Source of the DNA: Candidatus Jacksonbacteria bacterium RIFOXYB2_FULL_44_15
GTDB taxonomy: Bacteria > Patescibacteriota > Patescibacteriia > UBA9629
Length of the DNA stretch: 36,942 nucleotides
Direction of reading: 5' to 3'
Assembly (NCBI GenBank): GCA_001818235.1
Contig: MHJY01000034.1
Coordinates: forward strand, 1 to 36,942
Shown: one piece after another, positions 1 to 7,929 of the stretch
Layout of the letters: every line of letters starts with the position of its first letter
How positions within the stretch are numbered: position 1 is the first letter of the stretch
Translations under genes and position numbers: made by a program
Notes under the pieces: generated by a model
Told to the model about the DNA's origin: nothing
The model's database searches: none
Seen by the model: only the letters and a program-made list of their open reading frames with translations

Positions 1-1
1 T

Positions 2-523
2 CTGGAAGCAGGTGGCGCGACTTTTTGCGCGACCCCTGATTTGATGGCCGAGGTAATCAGAAAAGTCAAACAGATTACCAAACTGCCGCTTATTGCCAAG
101 CTTTCGCCGAATGTTACGGATATTGTGAATGTAGCTCAAACAGCCGTTAGCGCCGGTGCTGATGGCTTAACGTTGATCAACACCTTACTTGGCATGGCGA
201 TTGATGTTAAAACTCGCCGGCCGCGATTAAAGAACAATGTCGGCGGCTTGTCTGGCCCGGCGATACATCCGGTGGCTGTTGCCTGCGTTTGGAAAGTCAG
301 AAAAGCATTGCCAGATGTCCCGATTATCGGCATCGGCGGAGTGCACGATGTTGAAACAGCTATAGAGATGATCTTAGCTGGCGCGAATTTGGTGGGCATT
401 GGCACGGCCAACTTTATCAATCCTAATGTGTGCATCGAAATAATTGATGGTTTAGAAAAATATTGCGCCGAAAACGGCGTCAAAAATATCTCGGAGCTAG
501 TCGGAAAAGTACAGGAGTGGTGA
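2..523 (+). CDS. pyrD: Dihydroorotate dehydrogenase (class 1B-like), C-terminal part; 5' end outside window
   Basis: The frame is open from base 2 (LEAGGATFCATPDLMAEV...). Motifs KLSPNVTDI, GADGLTLINT, GGLSGPAIHP and IIGIGGVHDVETAIEMILAGANLVGIGTA are typical of PyrD. Confidence 0.93.
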   Translation: MEAGGATFCATPDLMAEVIRKVKQITKLPLIAKLSPNVTDIVNVAQTAVSAGADGLTLINTLLGMAIDVKTRRPRLKNNVGGLSGPAIHPVAVACVWKVRKALPDVPIIGIGGVHDVETAIEMILAGANLVGIGTANFINPNVCIEIIDGLEKYCAENGVKNISELVGKVQEW

Positions 524-580
524 GAGGAGCCCACGCGAAAGCGTGTTATAATTTCTACAAGCTTTCGTTTGGTCTCCTTT

Positions 581-632
581 AAAAAAACGAACCCCCATTT
601 TGACTAATGAATGTATGTTAGTCGATTTGGGG
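581..632 (-). terminator. Rho-independent terminator downstream of the class IV aminotransferase
   Basis: Minus strand: CCCC-AAATCGACTAA / TTAGTCAAAATGGGG stem, then GTTCGTTTTTTT. Confidence 0.6.
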
Positions 633-677
633 ATTCTTTTGTTGATAGTTTGATTTTTCAAGTAAATGTTTTTACGG

Positions 678-1613
678 TCAAATGAGGCCGCAGATTTCAT
701 TTTGGTAATCGATGTAGACACTTTGGACTGCCTTAGTCACTGGGCCAATTTGACCTCTATTAATATCCGTATCGTCAATTTTGGTAACCGGTACTATCCC
801 AGTTGATGAAGCTTTAAAAACTTCCCGCGCCGTTTTAATCTGACTCCGAGTAATAAGCATTTCTCTAAATTCAAATTGCGATAATTTTTTTTCCACAACT
901 TCAAATATTACTTGGCGAGTAATACTTGCCAGGATTCCCTGTAGTGGTGGTGTACACACTAATATCTTATCAGTACCAGCTTGTAAATGAACACTCCAGA
1001 CCGCGGCTGTACTACATTCCAATACATATTGTCTAGTAGGTTCGATTTGGGGTGAAACAAACATGACGTCGTCTATTGTCGGATATATTTTCCGCATCTG
1101 ATGGAAGCCTATGCTTGCTCCAGTGTAATTTAAGAGCTTCACACCTGGGTCTTGCCTTTGGAACGGGTAAGTGGCCACGGTAATCGCCTCTTTAGGAGGC
1201 TGCAAGTGGCTGACTGCAATATGAAGTAATCCCGGACCGGCTGGTGAGATGTGATTATCGGCTTCTGGTCCGCCGGTAATAATAACTTTTACCAAAAGGC
1301 GTTCGTTATTTCGGCTGTCAACGTCCAATAATTTTACAAAATTACGATTGACAACCGACATTATTTTTCCAGTAAGCTCATTTTCATCATAGGCAATTGG
1401 TAATCCAATGGCCCTCGTCGAAGTAAGAAGTCTGTCGACGTGGTCCTTGAGGCGAAAAACTTTTCCGTTTAAGGCAACGCATACAGTAAAGACGCCATAG
1501 CCTCGTGAAAATGCGATATCGTCCGCAGGGATGAATACTTTTGAACCGAGATAATAGACTCCATTACGGTCAATTTCGCCGGATGAAGTATATTCAGAAT
1601 AAGAATATAACAT
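678..1613 (-). CDS. Aminotransferase class IV (branched-chain / D-amino acid aminotransferase / aminodeoxychorismate lyase family)
   Basis: 311 aa. Fold-type IV features: FIPADDIAFSRGYGVFTVCVALNGKVFRLKDHVDRLLTSTRAIGL, then ...LECSTAAVWSV...PPLQGILASITRQ. Strong SD AAAGGAGG upstream of the ATG. Confidence 0.85.
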   Translation of the reverse strand: MLYSYSEYTSSGEIDRNGVYYLGSKVFIPADDIAFSRGYGVFTVCVALNGKVFRLKDHVDRLLTSTRAIGLPIAYDENELTGKIMSVVNRNFVKLLDVDSRNNERLLVKVIITGGPEADNHISPAGPGLLHIAVSHLQPPKEAITVATYPFQRQDPGVKLLNYTGASIGFHQMRKIYPTIDDVMFVSPQIEPTRQYVLECSTAAVWSVHLQAGTDKILVCTPPLQGILASITRQVIFEVVEKKLSQFEFREMLITRSQIKTAREVFKASSTGIVPVTKIDDTDINRGQIGPVTKAVQSVYIDYQNEICGLI

Positions 1614-1740
1614 GCTAATACCTCCTTTAGGTATATAAGTTTATTTTCCTGCTATTATTAGCAGGTTTGACAAAGAAATATGAAGTTATAATCGTTAATT
1701 TACTATAAATATAACTTATTGTCAATCTTGTTACGGCTAC

Positions 1741-1772
1741 AAAAAAATGACCTAGCAAAATGGTCATTTTTT
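1741..1772. terminator. Bidirectional Rho-independent terminator
   Basis: Perfect 10-bp stem AAAAATGACC / GGTCATTTTT with A- and T-runs on the two sides; sits directly after the HEPN gene. Confidence 0.75.
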
Positions 1773-1786
1773 AATCTACACTCAGT

Positions 1787-2167
1787 TTATTTTAACTGCT
1801 GGCGCACTTGCTCCATCATTTCGTAATATTTAAAAATCCGCTGATACAAAGCATCAATGGTCTGCTCGTCATAGGTGTGAACGCTTAAATTGCGATCATC
1901 TGCCATTTGTAAGGCAGTTTCGGTTTCAGTTGGAGTCAAAATTTTATAAATTTGCAGTTGCCTGATCGCGGCTTTAGGTGATTTCACGTCGTCGCCTTCA
2001 GAAAGAGAGTATAACCGCAGACATTTCCAAAATAACTCAAAACAGTATTCAAATCGCTGAATTGTAGCGTCACGAATAACTTTACTTTTTTCCATTTGCA
2101 AGACTTCTTTTAAAGTCGCAAGCGCGCTGTCCAATTGTTTTATCTTGCTCTCTAGTTTTTTATCCAT
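1787..2167 (-). CDS. HEPN-domain protein (HepT / HI0074-like nucleotidyltransferase substrate-binding family)
   Basis: 126 aa, all-helical. Contains RNLSVHTY, which matches the RX4HXY motif of HepT-type HEPN proteins. Partner MNT gene overlaps it. Confidence 0.85.
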   Translation of the reverse strand: MDKKLESKIKQLDSALATLKEVLQMEKSKVIRDATIQRFEYCFELFWKCLRLYSLSEGDDVKSPKAAIRQLQIYKILTPTETETALQMADDRNLSVHTYDEQTIDALYQRIFKYYEMMEQVRQQLK

Positions 2168-2439
2168 AACATTTTACTGTTTAAAACTTCTTTTTTAAAA
2201 TCTGGAGACACTTGGTTAAAATCGATAATATCAATTTGATACGGAAAAGTCGATTCTTCAAAATATTCCCTAAGCTCGCTAATTTGGCGGGCTGATAACT
2301 GGCCTTCTATTCCAAGATCAATATCACGAAAATTATCGCGTTCCAGGCTAGAACCGTAAATAAAAATTTTTACCGGCTCTTTTCCGATTTTTTGTTCTAT
2401 TAAAGACTTTAATTTTGTTAAGTATTGTTCTTCAATCAT
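2152..2439 (-). CDS. Minimal nucleotidyltransferase (MNT domain, MntA-like)
   Basis: 95 aa; IYGSSLERDNFRDIDLGIEG = GS-(x)-DxD nucleotidyltransferase signature. Overlaps the HEPN gene by 16 nt. Confidence 0.85.
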   Translation of the reverse strand: MIEEQYLTKLKSLIEQKIGKEPVKIFIYGSSLERDNFRDIDLGIEGQLSARQISELREYFEESTFPYQIDIIDFNQVSPDFKKEVLNSKMLWIKN

Positions 2440-2459
2440 ACTCCCATCCCCTCTTTAGA

Positions 2460-3959
2460 TCACGCATCTTTGTTCAGCGCGTCTTTAAGCATTTTTTCAA
2501 TCGTCTGCGGATCAACCCGGCCTTTGGTTTCGCGCATCACCGCGCCCAACAGAAATTTTAGGGCATTGGCTTTGCCTTTGTTAAAATCAGCCACCGCATC
2601 TGGGCTGGATTTAATGACTTTATCAATAATTTCTGTCAACTCATCGCTTTTACCGACCTGCCCCAAATTTTCCTCGGCCATAACATCGCAGGGATCTTTG
2701 CCTGTTTCCGCCATTACCGACAAAATCTGCTGGCCAGCCTTGGAAGTGATTTTATTTTCGGCGATCAAAGTTACAAATTCGGCAAAATTTTCCGGAGTTA
2801 TTTTTAGGTCGCTCCAATTATTATTGACTCGCGGCGCCAATTCGTTAATCAGCCAGTTAGCAGTTAATTTGGCCAGACGGGCGTCAAACTCCTCTTCTTT
2901 TTGTGCGACAGATTCCACCCACTCCAATACCTCAGACATCACCTGCTCCACGTAGTTAGCCAGTTCGTAATCGCGCGTTAAAATCGCGGCGTCAGCAAAA
3001 GAAAATTTATATTGATTATGGAACCGAGTGCGTTTGGCCGCCGGTAATTCGGGCAGAGATGACCGCATAGCATCAAGATCAAAAAATGACTTGGCTTTTA
3101 CTGTTTCATTCGCATTTTTTATTTTTATCGGCGGTATGTCCGGCTCTGGAAAATAGCGATAATCATGCGCTTCTTCTTTTTGCCGCTGTTCGATGGTAAT
3201 TCCCTTAGCCTCATCCCAGCCGCGGGTCTCGTGCACTTTCGGAATATGGCCTTGCTCCCAAAGCAATTTTTGCCGTTTGATTTCGTAAGCCAAAGCCCGT
3301 TCAACGGCTTTAAATGAATTTAGATTCTTGATTTCGGTTTTAGGATTAAGAGCATTCGTCCCAACCTTCCGCAACGAGATGTTGGCGTCACAGCGCAGAT
3401 GTCCCTTTTCCATGTCTGCCTCAGAAATGTCTAAAACGCGCATAATCGAGCGTAACTCGCGAAGAAAATTAGCCGCAACTCGCGGTTCGCGAATATCCGG
3501 TTCGGTGACGATTTCCATCAATGGCGTGCCGGCGCGATTATAATCCACGATGCTGTAATTTTTACCCGTTGGGTGCAATAGTTTGGCGGCGTCTTCTTCC
3601 AGATGCAAGCGGTTGATGTGAATTTGCACTCCATCAATATCCAAGTAGCCATATTTGCCAAAAGGCTGGTCATACTGGGAAATCTGATAGGCTTTAGGCA
3701 AATCAGGATAAAAATAATGCTTGCGATCAAACTTAGATTCAGCGGAGATTTCGCAGTTTAACGCCAAAGCCGTTTTAATCGACCATTCAATCGCTGTTTT
3801 GTTGGGGACAGGCAGGGTGCCGGGATGTCCGAGGCAAATTTCGCAAATACAAGAATTAATCGGTTGCAACTCGCCGCTGTTGTCGCAGGTACAAAACATT
3901 TTGGATTTGGTTTTTAATTGAACGTGAATTTCCAGTCCAATAATCGGTTCTAAATTCAT
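2460..3959 (-). CDS. gatB: Asp-tRNA(Asn)/Glu-tRNA(Gln) amidotransferase subunit B
   Basis: MNLEPIIGLEIHVQLKTKSKMFC...CLGHPGTLPVPN...YFYPDLPKAYQISQYDQPF. ORF trimmed to the MNLEP start. Confidence 0.97.
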   Translation of the reverse strand: MNLEPIIGLEIHVQLKTKSKMFCTCDNSGELQPINSCICEICLGHPGTLPVPNKTAIEWSIKTALALNCEISAESKFDRKHYFYPDLPKAYQISQYDQPFGKYGYLDIDGVQIHINRLHLEEDAAKLLHPTGKNYSIVDYNRAGTPLMEIVTEPDIREPRVAANFLRELRSIMRVLDISEADMEKGHLRCDANISLRKVGTNALNPKTEIKNLNSFKAVERALAYEIKRQKLLWEQGHIPKVHETRGWDEAKGITIEQRQKEEAHDYRYFPEPDIPPIKIKNANETVKAKSFFDLDAMRSSLPELPAAKRTRFHNQYKFSFADAAILTRDYELANYVEQVMSEVLEWVESVAQKEEEFDARLAKLTANWLINELAPRVNNNWSDLKITPENFAEFVTLIAENKITSKAGQQILSVMAETGKDPCDVMAEENLGQVGKSDELTEIIDKVIKSSPDAVADFNKGKANALKFLLGAVMRETKGRVDPQTIEKMLKDALNKDA

Positions 3960-3969
3960 AATGTATCTG

Positions 3970-4791
3970 TCAGTTTTGCAATGCCGGCGCATCACTCACA
4001 GTCGTAAGTTTTTTGGCGGAAACAATATTTTTTAGCCGAACATACAAGATCGTCATAATCAAAACTAAGAGCGGCAAGCTTAAGGTGGCAAAAATATCCA
4101 TCACTAATTTTTCCCACCATAAAGAAAAATATTCACTGCCGAGTAATTTTAGGTTGCCTGTCGCAGCGGCAATAATAAAATCCGCCAGTGATGCAAAAAT
4201 TACAAACACCGCGCCCCAGAACAATACTAAAATAGCAAAATTAAGCGTCGTAGCCAGAGGCTCTTTAAAGAATAGTGTCGCGCTGCGTTGCATGGCTTTT
4301 AGGCCGCGCAGTTTTTCCACCACAATAGCATAACCGGAAAATAAAAACAGCATCACAAAAAAACCGATCCACAGAGTATTGCCGACGGCGGCTATATTAT
4401 TTAAAGCCGGATTAGTAACATGGATGACGACGGTGAGTAAAAACGGGATACTCAGGATAATTATCGAAATAATAATTTTTACAAAAATAAAAGGAAGAAA
4501 TAATCCCCAGGCCTGGGTAAACCGTTCTTTCAAGCGCGCCGATAATCGAGCGGTCGGGTTTTCTACCAACTCCGAGCTGGCTTGAATCAGCATAATTTCT
4601 ACCAGCACGCCTATTATGCTTAATATGACCGCAAAAAAAATGATATAAATCAGTTCCAGTTTACCCAAATAGCTGTAATGCATTACAAGGCGCAACAACA
4701 AAAGCGGCACCAGTAGCGGACTAATCAGAGCCGCCCACAGGCCCAAATGTTTAAAATAAAAACGGCTAGAATTTTGCAGTAAGGTTTTCAT
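3970..4791 (-). CDS. Polytopic membrane protein of unknown function
   Basis: Several hydrophobic segments (e.g. LIYIIFFAVILSIIGVLVEIMLI, LWIGFFVMLFLFSGYAIVV). Start ATG overlaps the tmk stop. Confidence 0.7.
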   Translation of the reverse strand: MKTLLQNSSRFYFKHLGLWAALISPLLVPLLLLRLVMHYSYLGKLELIYIIFFAVILSIIGVLVEIMLIQASSELVENPTARLSARLKERFTQAWGLFLPFIFVKIIISIIILSIPFLLTVVIHVTNPALNNIAAVGNTLWIGFFVMLFLFSGYAIVVEKLRGLKAMQRSATLFFKEPLATTLNFAILVLFWGAVFVIFASLADFIIAAATGNLKLLGSEYFSLWWEKLVMDIFATLSLPLLVLIMTILYVRLKNIVSAKKLTTVSDAPALQN

Positions 4792-5429
4792 ATAAATGGG
4801 GCAGTTAAGCGCCAAAGTTGCTTGGCCACTTCTTCGCGGGATAAAATTGTGTTACCCCGATGGCAACGCAACAGGCGCCAAGTTTTATGCTGGCGGCATA
4901 ATTTTAATGCTTGATTAGCCGCCGCATTCAAATGCATAATATCCGCCTCATGAATATCCTTGGGGCGGCCTCTTTTGGTAATTAAAGTATAAGCCATCCT
5001 TGCCGGCAAGTAAAGACAGACAACCAAATCTGGCTTAGGCAAGCCTAAAATTTCGTACTCAAGATTTTCTATCCAATTTTGAAAGTCAGCTCGTTTACTG
5101 GCTGGAACTTTAATGGCTTGATGAATCAAATTGGCCGTCGTATAGCGCGCCAGGACCACCACTTTTTTTTGCTTGAGCCATTTTTGAATTTTATTTTTTG
5201 TTTGCCAGCGGTCTAAGGCATAGAGCATTGTTGCTAGGTGCGGATCAACTTGATCAATATTACCAAATTCACCGGCCAAATACTGCCTTACCATTTGACC
5301 AAAAAAATTTTGATAATGCGGGAAATCCAAAGTTTCCACGGCGTAGCCAGCTTTTTTTAAATTTTTAATGAGATATTCTGTTTGAGTTGTTTTGCCGGTG
5401 CCGTCGATGCCGTCGATGACGATGAGCAT
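4788..5429 (-). CDS. tmk: Thymidylate kinase
   Basis: MLIVIDGIDGTGKTTQTEYLIKNL (P-loop), YALDRW; dTMP kinase family. Confidence 0.92.
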   Translation of the reverse strand: MLIVIDGIDGTGKTTQTEYLIKNLKKAGYAVETLDFPHYQNFFGQMVRQYLAGEFGNIDQVDPHLATMLYALDRWQTKNKIQKWLKQKKVVVLARYTTANLIHQAIKVPASKRADFQNWIENLEYEILGLPKPDLVVCLYLPARMAYTLITKRGRPKDIHEADIMHLNAAANQALKLCRQHKTWRLLRCHRGNTILSREEVAKQLWRLTAPFI

Positions 5430-5436
5430 AAGCGAA

Positions 5437-5502
5437 AATTACAAATTCAAAATTCCAAATAACAAATAAATTTCAAATCTCAAAATTCAAAATATCAAAT
5501 TA
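5437..5502. repeat. AT-rich CAAAT-type intergenic repeat
   Basis: acaaattcaaaattccaaataacaaataaatttcaaatctcaaaattcaaaatatcaaat: iterated CAAAT/TCAAA units. Confidence 0.55.
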
Positions 5503-5928
5503 GCCAGTACTCCCAAATCCTCCACGCGACTTCTTTTTTGTCTGCGCGGTTTCTTTAAAATCAACTTTAGCGATTTTAACCAGAACTGCTTGGCCTAAGC
5601 GCTCGCCGCGCGCAACTTTAGCGTCACTATCAGTAAAGTTGTAAACTTGAAGTTTCATTTCATCTTCTGGCCCGCAGAAATCTTGATCAATAATGCCGAT
5701 GCCGTTGCGCGACGCCAAGCCTTTTTTGAGCGGCGTCGAAGAACGTGTCGCAACCAGCAACATGTAACCGGTTGGCACTTTGACGATCAAATTAGTGGGA
5801 ATCAAAACGATTGTCTGAGGCTTGACAGTCAAATCAATCCGCGAATACAAGTCAAAAGCCACGGATCCGGTGGTCTGATAAGCCGGCAAAGGCAAGGTTT
5901 TATCAATGCGAGTAATTTTGAGAGTCAT
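5500..5928 (-). CDS. dut: dUTP diphosphatase
   Basis: ATRSSTPLKKGLASRNGIGIIDQDFCG, GERLGQAVLVKI and C-terminal RGGFGSTG motif. Confidence 0.94.
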   Translation of the reverse strand: MTLKITRIDKTLPLPAYQTTGSVAFDLYSRIDLTVKPQTIVLIPTNLIVKVPTGYMLLVATRSSTPLKKGLASRNGIGIIDQDFCGPEDEMKLQVYNFTDSDAKVARGERLGQAVLVKIAKVDFKETAQTKKKSRGGFGSTG

Positions 5929-6770
5929 ACCGCAATATCAAATTTAATCGGCGGCAGGTGAGAATAATTTAACAATTTAAAATCAGCAAACTTTAATTGC
6001 CAAAATGGTTTTTTGTTTATTTTAAGGCTCGGTTTGGTGAGCGGCGTTCTTTTTACTTGCTCCTTGGCGCCAGCGAGATGATTAACATAGATGTGGCAGT
6101 CATTAATATAGTGACTAAATTCGCCCAGCTTTAAGCCGCATTCACCGGCCAGCATTTGCGTCAAAATTGCATATGAAGCCAAATTAAAAGGGATGCCCAA
6201 CATTAAATCGCCGGAGCGTTGCGTTAAATGGCAACACAGCCGTTTATCGGCAGTCACATAAAACATAAAAACAGTATGGCAGGCCGACGGCTGAACTGTT
6301 TTTTTGGGATCTCGGTCTGGCCGGTTAAAATCAGCCGGGTTCCACGCCGAAACCACCATCCGGCGGCTATAGGGATTGGTTTTCAGGTCATCAATCACTT
6401 TTTGGATTTGATTGACATGGCGGATTCTAACTGCGCCACTAGCGGGATTTTGCAGATATTGTTCCCATTTGGTCCATTGGTAGCCGTAAGTATTGCCCAG
6501 CGACCAGTTTTTTTCGGCGCTCGTCCAGGCGTCCCAAATTTTTGTTTGTCGACGTAGGCGGCGGATATGCGTCTCCCCGCTCAAAAACCATAACAATTCA
6601 TAAAGCACGGCGTCAAAATTTACTTTTTTGGTCGTTAAAAGCGGAAAACCTGAATTCAAATCAACTTTATAATGCAAACCAAAACAAGCAATCGTATCAA
6701 TGCCGGTGCGATTTTTTCGGCGCTCGCCTTTGGCTAAAACAGTTTTGATTAATTGCAGATATTCGCGCAT
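5925..6770 (-). CDS. thyA: Thymidylate synthase
   Basis: RKNRTGIDTIACFG, ELLWFLSGETHI, PSACHTVFMFYV (catalytic Cys), QRSGDLMLGIPFNLASYA. Overlaps dut by ATGA. Confidence 0.96.
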   Translation of the reverse strand: MREYLQLIKTVLAKGERRKNRTGIDTIACFGLHYKVDLNSGFPLLTTKKVNFDAVLYELLWFLSGETHIRRLRRQTKIWDAWTSAEKNWSLGNTYGYQWTKWEQYLQNPASGAVRIRHVNQIQKVIDDLKTNPYSRRMVVSAWNPADFNRPDRDPKKTVQPSACHTVFMFYVTADKRLCCHLTQRSGDLMLGIPFNLASYAILTQMLAGECGLKLGEFSHYINDCHIYVNHLAGAKEQVKRTPLTKPSLKINKKPFWQLKFADFKLLNYSHLPPIKFDIAV

Positions 6771-6798
6771 GGATATTATCAATTAATTCGGCAAATTG

Positions 6799-7389
6799 TT
6801 AAACGCCGATTAGTCCGCAGATAATTTTATCAAGCTCGCGGTAAAGATTTTCCAGTGAGCCGTTATTGTCTAATGTAAAGTCAGCCTGAGAGGCAATTTC
6901 TTTGATTTTTTGTTCTGATTCCTGGTTGTTTTGCCGGACAAATTGTTCCCAAGTGGTTGTAGAATCATCGGGATTCTCGCGCCGCTCGCCCAAGCGCTGG
7001 TGGCGCAGTTTGATATCAGACGTAACCGAGATGATGTGAAAGTTAGGAAGCTCCCGCAAATAGACGGCGTCAGAAGGTCGGCGAATGCCCTCGGTGATAA
7101 TAATTCGCTCTTTTGATTTTTTGACGTCGGCGACAATTACTTTGGACATCAAATCATCGCCAAAATTTTGTCGTAAACAAGTGGATAGCGTTTGCATGTT
7201 GTGCCGTCTATTTTCTAAATAGAGTCGCGCCAAAATATCGCGCAACATATCAGAGAAGCGATAAGTAACGGCGCCGTATTTTTCTTCCAAATATTTGGTG
7301 ACGGTCGTTTTCCCGGCGGCGATTTCTCCGATAATGCCGATAACTTGTTGAGTTACTATAGAATCGATAGAATTGTTATTGGTTTTCAT
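6799..7389 (-). CDS. P-loop nucleotide kinase-like protein (dephospho-CoA kinase / dNMP kinase-like)
   Basis: VIGIIGEIAAGKTTVTKYLEEKYGAVTYRFSDMLRDILARL: Walker A plus NMP-kinase-like region. Lies between thyA and dCMP deaminase. Confidence 0.7.
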   Translation of the reverse strand: MKTNNNSIDSIVTQQVIGIIGEIAAGKTTVTKYLEEKYGAVTYRFSDMLRDILARLYLENRRHNMQTLSTCLRQNFGDDLMSKVIVADVKKSKERIIITEGIRRPSDAVYLRELPNFHIISVTSDIKLRHQRLGERRENPDDSTTTWEQFVRQNNQESEQKIKEIASQADFTLDNNGSLENLYRELDKIICGLIGV

Positions 7390-7864
7390 AGCGTAAAATC
7401 GAGTCATCAAAATAATCCAACCGAACGCCGGCAGAACGAAACATTGAATCAGTGTCAGCACCGTCGTGATACCGGTTTTCGCAAACTACCCGTTTGATTC
7501 CGGCGTTGATAATCATTTTGGCGCAGGTAAAGCACGGCGTCATTTTGCAGTAGAGCGTCCCGCCGGCGATGGCAACGCCGATTTTAGCGGCTTGCACAAT
7601 AGCGTTTTGCTCCGCGTGAGTTGACCGGACGCAATGCTGGGTTTGGCGGCCGTCTTCGTGGGTGGTCGTTTTCATTTGGTGGCCGAGTTCGTCGCAATGT
7701 GGCAGGCCGGCCGGCGCGCCGACGTAACCGGTAACGAGGATTTGTTTGTCGCGGGCGATGACGCAACCGGACCGTCCGCGGTCGCAGGTGGCGCGTTTTC
7801 CGACGGCTCGCGCTACCTCCATAAAATATTCATCCCAACTGGGACGCAATTGTTTTTCGGGCAT
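7376..7864 (-). CDS. dCMP deaminase (ComEB-type)
   Basis: STHAEQNAI...TLYCKMTPCFTCAKMIINAGIKRVV zinc-binding deaminase motifs. Confidence 0.94.
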   Translation of the reverse strand: MPEKQLRPSWDEYFMEVARAVGKRATCDRGRSGCVIARDKQILVTGYVGAPAGLPHCDELGHQMKTTTHEDGRQTQHCVRSTHAEQNAIVQAAKIGVAIAGGTLYCKMTPCFTCAKMIINAGIKRVVCENRYHDGADTDSMFRSAGVRLDYFDDSILRYENQ

Positions 7865-7877
7865 ATTTATGAATCAG

Positions 7878-7916
7878 TTATTTAGTTAACGAGTTAAGTG
7901 GTTAACGGGTTAATAC
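7878..7916. repeat. Short degenerate tandem repeat (AGTTAACG-like units)
   Basis: tagttaacgagttaagtggttaacgggttaatacg: four successive 8-9 bp GTTAA units. Confidence 0.6.
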
Positions 7917-7929
7917 GCTAAGCATTTAG

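Noticed and set aside
136-534. 132-aa minus ORF antisense to pyrD
   Set aside because: Shadow ORF on the opposite strand of a clear PyrD coding region; no recognisable protein features.
497-721. 74-aa minus ORF covering the aminotransferase terminator region
   Set aside because: Overlaps the pyrD end and a terminator hairpin; composition not protein-like.
2425-2955. 176-aa plus ORF antisense to gatB
   Set aside because: Shadow of a strongly conserved gene; Ser/Leu-rich antisense composition.
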